Position numbers and translations under genes: made by a program
The notes under the pieces: model-generated
Databases searched by the model: none
What the model saw: only the letters and a program-made list of their open reading frames with translations
What the model was told of the DNA's origin: nothing
NCBI GenBank assembly: GCA_039619475.1
Contig: CM077115.1
Coordinates: 34,547,083 to 34,611,082, forward strand
Length of the DNA stretch: 64,000 bases
Direction: 5' to 3'
From: Icerya purchasi
Lineage: Eukaryota > Arthropoda > Insecta > Hemiptera > Monophlebidae
Part shown: positions 24,380 through 36,479 of the stretch, piece after piece
How positions within the stretch are numbered: the first letter of the stretch is position 1
How the letters are laid out: each line of letters begins with the position of its first letter

Positions 24380-26870
24380 TTAGTACTTTATTCGTGCCTT
24401 GATCGGCTTAGGTGATACAATACTACTAGTAAGAAAATTCGTTTATTTTTAATTATTCCCGGCTATGTGATTATATTTCCCTGTAGTTCTGTTACTACAT
24501 ATATTTTTCGCATAATTCTGAACCGAGTTAATATTCAAATAAAAATGGAACGTAAACGTTTAAAATTATCACCATTGAAGAATGCTTCGGACAAACATCG
24601 CGTTGGGTATTATGTCGCAATTTTTTTCGTTTTTATATTTGCACCGCGCATGAATTCAAGCATTTATCAGACAGTTTTACTTAAGTCAACATCGTAGAAT
24701 TCCGGAGATGCGTTTCATTGACATTGTCGTTTTAATTTCTGTTCTATTTGCACAACCGGTTAGAAATGTTTACGGTGAAACTTAAATATTTAGTTTCCCT
24801 CGCGTGTCATTGCATTTCGTTTATTTTCGTTTAAAAAGTGCAATGTAGGGGGGAACTTACTTTTAAAATTCCCCTCCTAAAAATTTATATAATACTACTA
24901 AATTCAGAACATACCCAAATTTATAATATCGTATATATTTTTTAATCGGCGCACTTCACCGTATAAATGTGTATAAAGCGCTTAAAATTTTTTGGATCCT
25001 TTTATTTAAAACCGCCGAAAAGCTTAATCGTAATTGCGAAAAATTTAGTTATTTTACTAGATTATAATAATAAATAAAAAACCGATATTTCCGACGACAC
25101 TGTAACGAATGCGATCAGGTGTGGTCAATAAAAGAAACTTCAAAGCCGTATTACAACGAATACGAATGGAAACCAACGATCAAATAACGGAATGTATTGC
25201 AGAACCAAATTCAACTCATTTATGTTTCAAATATGGCCGACTACATATTAAATAAAAAAAAACATTGCGGAATTATTATTATTATTATTATTATTTTTTT
25301 TTTTGGAGGAAAATACAAAAAGTTTTCTCATCTTCCATACTGAAATCCTCATTTCAAAAAGATATCATCGCACGGTATTGTAAAATACTTCTTTTTATTT
25401 ACAAGAACGGAATATCCTGTATCTTCGTGATTCACGAATCATTTTTATTTGTAATGATCCTATTCTGAGTTATTTAAGCTTCGGAATGTGCCGTGTTACT
25501 TTGTTTATCGCACCTATATTAAAAGTAAATGAAATAACGTCCGACGAATCCTGTTAATCCGTTTTTTATATTTATTAGTCAATAAAAAAAAAAAAAGGAA
25601 CGTTCTAGATGAAATATCAGAAATGAAAAACACCTGCCTGAAAATTTTATCTTAAAAGAAATTCCGACTTTAATAAAATAAGAATATTTATTTCTAATGT
25701 TTTTTTTTTTTTCCATATAATTTACGCTAATTCTAAAGAAATGAACAGGTAGTAAGAATTCAACCCTAAATTACCTGTGGAAATTATATCAACATAAACA
25801 CTGAAGGATCTATTCGAAACTTTGTTAATTGTTTGCTGCGTTTTTATCCAAATTTTTGAATTAGAGGTCACATTTTCAAACTGAAAATTCGAATGTTCCT
25901 AAATTAACGAATTTTAATAATACTTGCGCCGCAAAGATGAGTAATTTTTCATTTTTGTTTTTTTTTTTTTTTTTTGAACTTTTTGCCAACTGTGAAAGTT
26001 TTGTTCGGGGAATAAAACATGGTTTCGTCCTCCCCAAGCAGGGAGCCCTCCATCGATATATCATACGCCCGGAAACATAAATTTTCAGCTCCCCCAAGAG
26101 ATATGGGATTGTACTATTACTATCGGCTACATTTTTCTTCTGCAGCACTATTTTTTTTTTTTTTTAAACATACAATTTCCGTTTTTAAGGTATCGCAGTG
26201 AGAGCTGCCTGGACTACTTAAAGACCATCCAACAGTCCGCCACCTTGAATGTATTACTTCAAAGTGTTAGACGATTATTTGTTTAATATTTTTACTAACG
26301 ATATAAAAGAGCTTGGACGGACTGCATTAAAACTGCGGCACTCAATTAGGATATGTTGCACTGACGGATATTTTAATTCTGCACAGTATGGGCGTGTGGT
26401 TAGGGGCAGTTGTATGTGGTCATGACTTTTAGCTATATGCCCTATTCTTATTAGCAGCGCTATTTAATATTGAGTTTCGGAGATGTTTTGGTTTTTTCAT
26501 TTTTTATAAAATTGTGCCACTACTTTTACAAGAACATCCGCTCTTTCCATAAATTAATTTTTAATTGGTAATTTTTTTTTGTATTTCATGAAAGAGTTTG
26601 CGTGATTTGTGTTACATATTTTGAATTTCACTTTTAAAATATTATTAGGCGGTGAGTTATTCTTTAGGGGGTCTTTTTAAATACCACATTATACACATTC
26701 TTGATTTTTTTTTTTTTTTGGCTTTCCTAGGGTAATTAGTCTAAAGTTATACATTTGCGATTTATGTTCAAAATTTTGAAATTAAAAAGTTAAGTCGATC
26801 CTTCGTTATGCAATTTTATTTTTGGTGTGTTTGCTTTGAAGAGAGGGAGGGGCGCCTTTAACCGACATTG
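24380..26870. other. Non-coding sequence
   Basis: An ATT run lies at 25,273-25,295 and T runs near 25,700 and 25,958. I see no gene or defined repeat. Confidence 0.5.
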
Positions 26871-26992
26871 ATCCAGTGCATATGAAATTTTCGAAAGCGT
26901 CAATGTGCGTTAGCTGAAACCGAACCCCGTTCTACCCGAACATGAAATGCTTGCTTGCTGCCTAACCAACTACGCCAGTTGCTGGCTACATT
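26835..26992 (-). repeat. tRNA-derived SINE head
   Basis: The minus strand reads TGGCGTAGTTGGTTAGGCAGC, a good RNA polymerase III box A, followed about 50 bases later by GGGGTTCGGTTTC, a degenerate box B. After it comes a C-rich segment (GGCGCCCCTCCCTCTC). No cloverleaf with a proper acceptor stem is seen, so I call it a SINE remnant or tRNA pseudogene rather than a tRNA gene. Confidence 0.5.
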
Positions 26993-26999
26993 TATCCCT

Positions 27000-29125
27000 T
27001 ACTGAATCATTTTATTAGCAAATATATGCGTATAAGTAAGGTTCAATTTGTGTTTAATTTCATACGTATATTTTTAAAAAGGAGAGAAGGGCGATGAGAG
27101 GAAGGGTAAAAGGATAAGAGGAATAGAGAGAAAACTTATTGTCACTCTCTGATGTACGTAAAATATGCGTTGATTTTTTTTCTTTTCCACTATGTTAGTT
27201 GTTAAAAAGGAAATTATTATCATTGAATTTAAAAATACGAGTAAATTTTGTGTTCTTCTCAGGGATAATTGAATTACTGTTATTTTACTTTCCCGAAATT
27301 TTTATTGTTTTTCAAATTTATATTTTAACGATGAAAGTTTATATATTTCGGAATTTTTCACTATTACACGTGCAATACTTGTATCGTTTCCATCTTTTCT
27401 TATTGCTATTAATTATTATATAAATTTTGCGAAATTAGCTGTACGAATTAAACCCGTACCATGTTTTTTTTATTTATTTCTTTTCAACTTCGTATATTTC
27501 TTTTTTTTTTTTTTTTTATAATCCATCGCTCGCGCTTTACGAGATGGGTATTTATGTGATAATAAAAATTATTTGATTCCGCGCACTATCGGTGTACAGA
27601 GTCGTAAAAAACAGTTAAACGCTATTTACCGAGCGTTAATTTTGACTCTGGAGATTTATCGATTGAATGTGAACATTGTGTCGACACATCATTATAAAAT
27701 GGCAACCTGCCGCAATTGTTGTCATATAAGATGATCGTACACTATCAGAACTGAAAATTTGACCCAACGAATTATCGTTCAATGATGAAGAAACAAATTT
27801 TACTTACATTAGCGCCTCTTTCAACTGTAGAAATGTCAATATCAATGGGAGGGGGAATATATTTGACTCGAGTATTCGGCGCTGTAAACGTAAAATTACA
27901 TCTCCCAAATCGCTGAAATTTGAAGAAATTTACATCGGTGACAACCCCGGTGGTGTACGTTCATTCGACGAGCGTGAAAGGCGATTTTGGAAATTTTATA
28001 TCAGCCACGAATCGAAATTCGTACGCTGTGACACTTAATAGACACCGCGAGTCTATTCGAGTCAAATAAAGATCAAGAAGTACACGTCGAATTTTATAAA
28101 CGATCGTCACCGAGACGGCATCCAAAAGAAGAATCTGCTAAAAAAAAGGTCAACGTGTGACGAACTGGCGGCCATAATACAAAATCTGTCGGATTAATCG
28201 TTAGACTATACGCATTTATTTACGCAGAAAATTTAACACTGTTTCAATTATCAAGGTTCAACGAACACAATTATTTAGCGATGCTCGGAGCGAAATGTTG
28301 GAGAACGAACACCGTTTCGAAGAGAAAAAACGAAATCGTAGTCAATAAAATTTTATTATACAGGATGATAAAACGTAGCAGCAGTGAGAAGACTGACTTA
28401 ATGAACAGAACCGGACGGTCTTTATAATATATCGGAAGAATCTGATTACTCTGTGGTCCCCATTAACCGGGATCCCATTACGACTATTATTTAGGCTGCG
28501 TTCGCACCGCCAACGAAATCGAGTCGAGCCGCATTCGGATTCAACTCGCCCGGAAATCCGACAGCCGAGTGTAATTATAAATAACGAGGGAACGTATTCC
28601 CTACTAACGACAGAGTGTTGTGTAGCTCAGTTTTACTTTGGCTCTAATGACATCGGAATAACCACTCGAATACTCGGGGATCTCTCTACCGGTGTCTGAA
28701 AATAGCCCACACAAAACTGTCGCCGGACAGTTTTTTTGCTTTACAACAATTTTTTCGACGCGAACTCATTCCGTGCAAGCCGAGAATTTTTCTTTTTAAC
28801 TGATGACAGTGTCTCCTCGGCAGTTCGAGTGAAACACTTTTATAATTAACTTCGCGATTTCATTTCCTAAGGATCGTTTGCCGTTATCACACATTAATAA
28901 CGTACAGAAACTACGGAATTCATCGACATGTTTGGAAATCAATATGTTAATCGGGGCTTCGCAATATTTCTGTCCATGTCTCCTCCCTCTTGATAGGAAT
29001 ATAACATTATCAAAACAAAACATACTACCAAATTGCCAATTAGAGAAAAAATGTAGCCGGCAGATGGGTTTATGGGTTGACTACCGCACACAACAGTTCG
29101 CTGCGACACGTTTTGCCCCGTCGAT
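27000..29125. other. Non-coding sequence
   Basis: No exon is supported. The 27,760-28,760 part is less AT-rich than its surroundings but has no sustained frame. T runs occur at 27,168 and 27,503. Confidence 0.5.
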
Positions 29126-29129
29126 GTTG

Positions 29130-29400
29130 TAATAAACAGTTGTTTGTTTTTAAAGTCGAGGGAAAATTTTCGGCTAATGTGTTAAACTTGTTTTGTTTTC
29201 AATCGATTAGCGTTAAATTACGAAATTCAAATTAAAACAACATTCACGACGAAACCATTACTAAAAGTCAAATTAGATGCAAATATTTTAAAAGAAGAAG
29301 AAAAATTGTTCTGCGTTTAATTACGTTCACTTGTTTCTGGAACAATTTTTTCCGCTTCAAAATATTTGCATTCCAGAGTTTGACTTTTAATAACGATTTG
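29130..29400. repeat. Imperfect foldback repeat, copy 2
   Basis: Arms at about 29,255-29,318 and 29,338-29,396 pair around the core ACTAAAAGTCAAA-GCAAATATTTT. The lead-in (GTAATAAACAG, then GAAAATTTTC) matches that of the copy at 12.06 kb. The arms are imperfect, which suggests an old insertion. Confidence 0.5.
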
Positions 29401-29409
29401 ATCAAAAAA

Positions 29410-30170
29410 AAATTTCTTTTAATTCATTTTAATTCCATATAAATATGCGCAGATACGTGTAACTGTTATTAAGAAATTTATTTTACATTAAATGAATTCT
29501 CCATATACGTAAGTGTCCATTCAACACACGAATAAATAAAATAAATTCGCAACACTTTAGCGAAATTTCCTCTCGGCATTAATAAAAACAGACAGGCTTT
29601 TTAGTGGGTAATGTTGCCAACGCGCCAAAACTCGGCAAATGCCGCTCGCGACGAAACGTTGTCTCCCGGCAGATGCGTCGGGCGTTGAACAACAGCGGAA
29701 TAGGTACAAACGCAAAAATGTTTTTGACAAATATAAAGCGACAAAAAATATATACATAAATGCCTCGCGAATTATTAATAACGACGAAGCAGAAAGCGAT
29801 GAACACAAAACCGATGCGCAAACCACGTGTTGTCGTAATTATACGCGTCCGCCATTTATTGTCGTTAATTTACTGATAACGCGCGCGTTGTGTTTTATTT
29901 TTATCACTTGTCCGAGCACACGAAATCGCTTCTCAAGATGTTTTTTCGTATTTTTTCATACAATTCTCAGGCACCTGCCCTCTTGTCGGACAAACGGTGT
30001 ACAGAAATAATTATTGGCACGCCAAATATTTCGAAATAGCGACGAAATAATAAAACGTGTATATATATATACTATATTTTGACCATTCGTCGTCGGCTGA
30101 TATTCGTAAGAAAAATCTTTACACTAGTGTATTATAGTCGTTAAAATGAAACACATTCTCACCGTAACAG
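29410..30170. other. Non-coding sequence, partly GC-richer
   Basis: The segment around 29,600-29,960 has more GC and a 123-codon frame (29,639-30,010), but no splice context or recognisable protein. I leave it unassigned. Confidence 0.4.
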
Positions 30171-30185
30171 TCACACTTGTTACTG

Positions 30186-30262
30186 TGGCATAGTTGAATA
30201 ATAGGCAGCGGTATTTCGTTAGAATGCAACTCCTCGATTCGAATCCTACCGTCGTTGAAAAT
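30186..30262 (+). repeat. tRNA-like sequence, possible SINE head
   Basis: TGGCATAGTTGA, then TAGGCAGC (box A-like), is followed by GATTCGAATCC (box B) at about 45 bases. It resembles the head near 26.9 kb. The T-arm does not pair properly, so this is not a functional tRNA. Confidence 0.4.
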
Positions 30263-30269
30263 GTCGAAA

Positions 30270-30847
30270 ATTATAGCTTGCGTTAGGGCTAACCTGTTAT
30301 TCGCGTAAAAAATGAAAATAATCGTTTCGGTAGCGAACTGGTAAATAATTTCAATTATTTCGATAATCGAATTCTTTCAGACTTATTTGGGAAATTTTAT
30401 AGCGGAAAATTTCTAAATGAAAAGCGTTTTGCGCATTAAAAAACAAAACTTGCTTCGTTATACGTTTACTTAAACGTTTTATTTTCCGTTTAATAACGAT
30501 TACACACTGATTACATTTTATTTAAACTTCAATATTAAAATTCACCAAATACCGATAATAATAATAATAATAATAATGATGAGAAACTATCAACAAAACT
30601 ACAATTGTGAATGAATGATTATTAAAATGCAATTAAAAAATTTGTTGGTTTTTTCATTGTTTTCTCTTATGTTTTCCTGTAAAAACTTGAATTTGTTAAA
30701 TTCACGTAATTATTTCAAGTTAAGAATGCCGACTACAGAAGGCTAAGTGAATTTTTTCCGTTCTTCTTCTCCCCAAAATGAACGAAAATTACGAGTATTT
30801 CAAATTTTAAACGGGCTTTCCAAATATGCATATAGTAGTTTTTCAGG

Positions 30848-30878
<31 letters not shown>

Positions 30879-32035
30879 GTTTACAATAAACCGCAAATTT
30901 TGTATAATAAATAAAATTTCGATTTAAACCGTAAAATAATTTTTTTTTGTGTGTACAAATCGTCGCATTTTGAAAATTTCTGAAATATTAAAAACATTAT
31001 TACTCTAAAAATTTATCTAAGAATGTATATAGATTTTTGCCGATCGAGATGCAAAAAATGTACCATTTCACGATCTAATAATCACTATTACGAACCGAAA
31101 ATAGAAAAATACTTCCGTACTAACGGTCCCCTGGTTAATTTGAGAATTGTTTTATATCAATTTAGTTGCAAAGGTGTTGCAGAATAATGTCCTCGCTGTA
31201 ATTTCTTTTACGGGAAAATTTATTAGAAGAAACAAAACAACACTTCCAGTTTTAATCGGAAAAAATTCAATTATTCTTACTCCACTGAAAGCATATAGAA
31301 TTATATAACTGCATCTGAGTACCTTTAATCTGTACTACTTAACATAAGCAAAACAAAATCAACGCTACATTAAAAAAAAAAAAAAAAAGAAAATACAATC
31401 TATATTATATTAATTATAAAGAAATCTATTATTATCCCGAATGCTGGAATTATATGAAAATATATGTAATTACGAAATAAATAAGCAACCAGAAACTGTA
31501 TAGGTAAAAGTTCCCGGTTGTTTGCTATTTTTATAATTATAATTATTTCAATAATTTTAAATATTACCTTTCTGCATATAAAAGTTTCCTCACTTTTGTC
31601 GTACTTTTTTTCCTTTTTTTCTTTTCTTTTTGTGTGATTATATCACTTTCCCTCTATTATATAAAATAATTTTTTACGATAAAACACTCTCTTCCATATA
31701 ACTGTAAAAAATTTTACCTACATGGCGCCATATTTTTTTAATTATCTGGCTACAATACATTTGCACTCGGTCCATTTAGTGTAATTTAATTATTTTTTTT
31801 TAAAAAAAATGGTATAATGGTTGAATTAGAAGACATATTATTTAGACATTAGGTAGCTTTATCGAGATGTCAAGTCGACTAGACATTACAATTAAATGTA
31901 AACCAGAAAAGAAAGAGTAATTCGTAATATTGTACTTGACGAAGTTTTATAATTAACACTTTTTTATTTAAATTTTTTATTAAAGTCCGCGGGGGTTGAC
32001 GTGACTTGATATATAGAAATTATAAAAATTCAAAT
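30270..32035. other. Non-coding sequence
   Basis: An ATA microsatellite (30,557-30,577) and a T run of about 30 (30,849-30,879) stand out. No gene is seen. Confidence 0.5.
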
Positions 32036-32194
32036 GGGAACACATTAGAAGTAATAACTCTGCGTGGGTGCCACTGAAGCAAGCTAGCGAAGGGGAACCT
32101 CATTTTGGATAAGGGGAGTGAGAGAGCAGATAAACTCCCTACTAGTTACAATATAAAGATACTCAAAATTAGAGGGGGAAAAAAATATTATGTT

Positions 32195-32325
32195 CCCCGC
32201 ATCTCAGTTTTAGTAGTACGCCTCGTGAATAGCTTAATTCCGCAATCCCCGACGCGCTCCGTCTTGGGTATGAGAGACCTTCACTTTAAAAGATATTTAT
32301 TACTATCCCGGTGCAACGCGTAATT
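32195..32325 (+). repeat. Diverged dispersed repeat, copy 1
   Basis: A block TAGTAC, GAATAGCTTAATTCCGCAATCC, GGGTATGAG and CCGGTGCAACGCGTAATTT occurs here. It recurs in the same order at 37.3-37.4 kb with many differences. This is probably a remnant of an old interspersed element of unknown class. Confidence 0.35.
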
Positions 32326-33022
32326 TCAACTCTCAAACTATTTAACTGCGCTCAACCCGTGTTTATTGCTGCTAAGAACCCGGAACTTTAAGCACGCGCC
32401 TTTTGCAAAAGTTCGTAATCATTAGAATAATGGTAGTCTCGTTTAATTTCACAATCGCCAAAATAATTCGGATTTCGGTTTAAGAATTTTTATCATATTG
32501 AATTTATATCTCTTTGTGTATACGTTAAATGTAGCAGACCTCATGCTGTTGTTATGGTACCTTTCTCTCGTGAAAAAAATATCCAATTTATTACTAATAA
32601 TTCCCTGCAGTTTCTAAACGTTGGTTCGAAAGCCGATTTGTACTGATACATGTGCAAGAGCGACATGTAAACTTTCAACGTTGACCGATCGGATAAAAAA
32701 AGGAAAATTATAATAAAAGGTAAGGGAAGAATAAATCTATAACAAAATTAAACAATAAAGTCGTCATATAAAATACGAATTATGTATACCATGAAATACC
32801 ACTACTCCTTAGTGCACTATCGAAAATCTTGGTATTAACTATATTTTTAGCTGTAAAGATTTATACAAATAGCGTGAAATTTTAACTTCCCGGGTATTTT
32901 AAAAATTAGCGAGCCATTAAAACCAATGCACGGTGTTTAAAACGAATACCAACAAAAAAGAGAAGAAAATCTATTTCACAGTTCACCTGAGAACATATTC
33001 GCGTATAGTGTTCTACCGATCC

Positions 33023-33409
33023 ATGCCGAGCAAGGCCGTGCCCACGATGCTGGAGGGCTAAACCCCTCCAATTAGAACTGAAATTAAATACACAAAAATC
33101 TGAAAAAAATCAAAAATCAAAAATAAATATTAATGATTTTTTGGGGTATTCTTACATAAAAAAAAAAAAAAAGTAATAAATAAATCATTTTTAGGTACTT
33201 CATTAATATTTTATGCAAAATTTTTGATTATAATTAATAGCGTATATAATTTTTATTAATATTTATACGGTAATTCACTTATGCAACTTATTAATATATA
33301 AATGAAAATTATGAAAATTATTAATAGTATAAATATTAGTAAAAAAATATTATTTATGAAATAAATATGTGGGAAAAATCATAATTCTGGATACGGCCCT
33401 GTTGCCGAG
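33023..33409. mobile_element. Non-autonomous hAT-type MITE with target-site duplication
   Basis: The element spans 33031-33401 (371 bp). Its terminal inverted repeats are CAAGGCCGTGCCCACGAT at the left and, as reverse complement, CAGGGCCGTATCCAGAAT at the right. The CAGGGCCG-type end is typical of hAT transposons. The flanking 8-mers are ATGCCGAG (33023-33030) and TTGCCGAG (33402-33409), matching at 7 of 8 bases, as expected of a hAT target-site duplication. The interior is AT-rich with no transposase frame, so it would depend on a transposase from elsewhere. Confidence 0.8.
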
Positions 33410-33881
33410 ATAGGACACTATAAAAAAAAATCAAGTGATAAAAAACGATGAAGAGCGTGTGAAAGAAATAAAAAGAAGTGTTTTCCGTCTGCCCTAATAA
33501 GCGTTAATAAAACTAGTGAATTACATTACTAATAAATAAAAATATTCACTATCGGAACTGTTTAGCGTCAGAAACTTATTAACAAAAAAAAAAAAAAATT
33601 ACGGCAAATTCCAACCCATTATGCTAATAAAATAATTGTTGAACAACTTACACACACACACAATATAATCAAATTTGTCTAACCTTTCTATATCAATAGC
33701 ATCCCGCGAGAGATACGTTTCAAAATTTCTCCGCAAAATTCGCCAATATTAATTCTCTATAAATTACAAGGAACGAGACTAAGAAAAAAAAGGTAGGTAT
33801 ATTTTTTCTTTTTAACTAATTTATAAGAACTGCTCAAAGAGTTTGCTTTTAGAAAGAAAAAGATCGTTAAATTTTTCTTAT

Positions 33882-34289
33882 AATATAAATGAAGTCGTCG
33901 CGATAGCCTAGTTGCTAGAGCGCTTTACTTCCGATATGGCGGTCACGGATTCGATCCCGAGCGACGACGAACTTATTACAAGAATTAAATAAAATAAATA
34001 AATAATCGCTAGTAAATCACGTGGAAGGCAATAGCAAACCACCACGTTCAACATCATATGCGCGCTAGGCCAGTACACAGCAGACCCACACCGGAAGGAC
34101 TGCACTGGTAGAGCGATAACAAGCGGCTACTATCAGTTCCGAATGTAGTCTTGCGTGTGTGTACACCTGCGTTGCCATATTATAATAATTGCTTAGCATA
34201 CAATCTATATCTGTACAACTAAAAATGTGAGAATAGGTTGTCCACCAACCGAATGGTTGAGGATATAATGAATGAATGAATATAAATGA
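33882..34289 (+). mobile_element. tRNA-derived SINE with 11-bp target-site duplication
   Basis: The body runs 33893-34278. Box A-like TAGCCTAGTTGCTAGAGCGC is followed by a perfect-looking box B (GGATTCGATCCCG) at about 33,948. The tRNA-unrelated body contains GTGGAAGGCAATAGCAAACC, a motif resembling one seen in other arthropod SINEs. The 3' tail is the short tandem ATGA repeat. The direct repeat AATATAAATGA flanks both ends (33882-33892 and 34279-34289), which defines the insertion. It carries its own polymerase III promoter and would rely on an unlinked LINE reverse transcriptase. Confidence 0.85.
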
Positions 34290-35560
34290 TGAAAGTTAAT
34301 TAAAACTACGGTTCAAATAAGTTTAAAATAATCATTTTCTTTAGAAAACAACACGACTGCGGACTATGTCAGCCTTCGCACCAGAATTCCACAATAATAA
34401 GAAGTCAGCGAGTGTGCTGGGGCGAAAAATGAGTTCCGCGGAGTCATTCATAATAATAGTCAGGTAGTATAAAAGACTAATCACACTGAAACCTACATTC
34501 TCAACAGTAATATACGAAACGACCATTTTTGCAAATTAATAAGCGGTAAACAAACTAAAAAACCCGGCTTACATTTCCGTTTCATTAATTCGTCAATCAA
34601 AATTAACACAACAAAAATAGTTATTTACATTAGCTATTTTTAAAAATTATTATTAATAACCACGATTGTATGCGGCACTCCGAAACATATCGGTTAATAT
34701 TTAATTTCATGAATGTATTCCTGTTTTTTGCGCGCTTATTTATATTTGAACGGTGTTTTATTACTGAATATAATTTTTTATTTAAAAAATAAACTTTTAA
34801 ACAGTTTACTATTATTTATAACGTTCGAGAAAATTATTAGAAATGCAAAATTTTGTACAGCTCCGAAAATATTTGCAATTTTTCTCGCAAAAATTTAGAG
34901 AAAAAAAAAAACGCCGCTTCATACAAGCCCGGCAACTTTAATTTTTAAAGACGATATTGTTCATAGTTGACGCGTGTAGCGGATTATTGTGGCTCAGAGC
35001 AAACGATTTAGACAAGGTTGAAAACGATTTAGAACTTGGGATAGGCGGCTGCGTTAATAAAAATAAATAAACATTATCGCCGACGTTATTACCACCGTAG
35101 CCCCACCGAATGGTACACCTTGATGAACACTGTTATATAACGTTGTCAAGTATATTTGCTAACAGTTTTTGCAATGTATATATGTATATAGATATACCAA
35201 CGCAAGGCACATCGTGCAACACACCATTTACTGGAACCGACGCCTGCACAAAGCCGAATCCAACGTAAACAATTCTCGACCATTCGGCAATATAGCCAAG
35301 TATAATACCAGTCCGTGAAATTCTGCATCGCCAACGAAAACGGCAACAAAACATGCCGTGTTCCGCGCAAACAATACCATACACGAACTTTATTTGACCA
35401 AAGAGAACCTCTTTTTTGTTTGTTTTTTTTTTTTTTTTTTTAAAGAATCTTTTTAGAATATTCGTTGGAATTCGATACTTTTAGAAAAAATATGAACTCT
35501 TTTAGTTAGCTACTAATCTTAGAAATACGAAACAATTAACAGAAGTTGAGAAGCGGAAAT
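34290..35560. other. Non-coding sequence
   Basis: I see no exon or element. A T run lies near 35,425-35,441. Confidence 0.5.
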
Positions 35561-35566
35561 AAGTAT

Positions 35567-35607
35567 AAAATAATTTATTAAAGTAAATTACTTTAATAAA
35601 TTATTTT
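35567..35607. repeat. 41-bp perfect palindrome
   Basis: Twenty-base arms (35567-35586 and 35588-35607) are exact reverse complements around a single A. The core is AAGTAA-A-TTACTT. It is AT-rich and could extrude as a cruciform. Confidence 0.95.
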
Positions 35608-35764
35608 CATTTGTTATCGGGGTAATTATTTATTTTACATTTATAAGTATTAATAAACAGGTACGGATTTAGTTACATTTAATTAATGGAAAATTTTTTC
35701 CAGCAGACTTGAAATTAAATATTTAATTATTCGTGCCTTTTCTGATGATTGTTCAAAATTGAGT

Positions 35765-36475
35765 AAACTTTTAATTTTATCAGAAAATATATGTTTTAAA
35801 AAAATATTTATATAAACACCGACATATACCGTAAACATAGTCCCATTATCATGATATATTCCGTTTACAAAAGGAACTGTAACGTATTAAATATGAAATT
35901 TAAATAATTAATAAGTCGATATATATATATATATATATTAATTACAACGTAATTTTTAGGCTACCCCCTATTCGAAAAAATGTCCCAATTTTATGTAACG
36001 TTATATTTTATAGAATTTTTGTAATTGTTATTTTACAAACGTCACAATATTATGTAACGAAATATGTAACGAAAATGTAGTGAAAAATATAACGAAAAAA
36101 TGAATTAATTTTATATGGTGAAAGTTAAATGTTAGGATAGGATTTTTTATGTTATTTTTTTTGTGTTGATGCCAATAAGAATTACGTTGTAAATTTTGAT
36201 AATTTTATACAAAGTATAGAAGAGAAAGAGACAGAAATGAAAGCACGAGTGGTCAAGGGGCACAGCCCCTTGCGAGGCCAAAATGGTCGAGTTTATACAT
36301 TTATATATATATATATATATATATATATCGACTTAATAATTATTTAAACTTCATATTTGATACGTTACATTTAATCGTAATATGCCATGATTACGGGACT
36401 CTATGTTGTTCCCTAAAAATTTGTCGGTGATTATACACATAAATATTTTTAAAATTTCTGATACAGTTAAGTTTT
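35765..36475. repeat. Older foldback (long imperfect inverted repeat) enclosing a Helentron-like copy
   Basis: The left arm (about 35,765-35,937) and right arm (about 36,296-36,475) are reverse complements over ~175 bases at an estimated 75-80% identity by eye. Matching blocks include TATCAG, AAATATTTAT, CACCGAC, ACATAG, TCATG, GTAACGTAT, AAATATGAA and TTAAATAATTA. The innermost part is a TA microsatellite. The Helentron-like copy lies inside this TA loop, so the foldback is the older structure. Confidence 0.75.
35938..36295 (+). mobile_element. Helentron/HINE-like element, single copy
   Basis: This single copy starts TTACAACGTAATTTTTA (35942), has the reverse-complement motif TAAGAATTACGTTGTAA about 235 bp later (36176), and ends in two adjacent hairpins. 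They are CAAGGGGC-ACA-GCCCCTTG (36254-36272, 8-bp perfect stem) and GGCCAAAATGGTC (36276-36288). It ends GAGTTT at a TA tract. It has no coding capacity. The layout of two subterminal inverted motifs plus 3' stem-loops fits non-autonomous Helentrons. Confidence 0.7.
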
Positions 36476-36479
36476 TCCA

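Noticed and set aside
28796..29132. Overlapping 75- and 84-codon frames on opposite strands
   Set aside because: No recognisable protein, no splice sites, and the frames overlap on both strands.
30186..30262. Functional tRNA gene
   Set aside because: Box A and box B are present, but the T-arm and acceptor stem do not pair.
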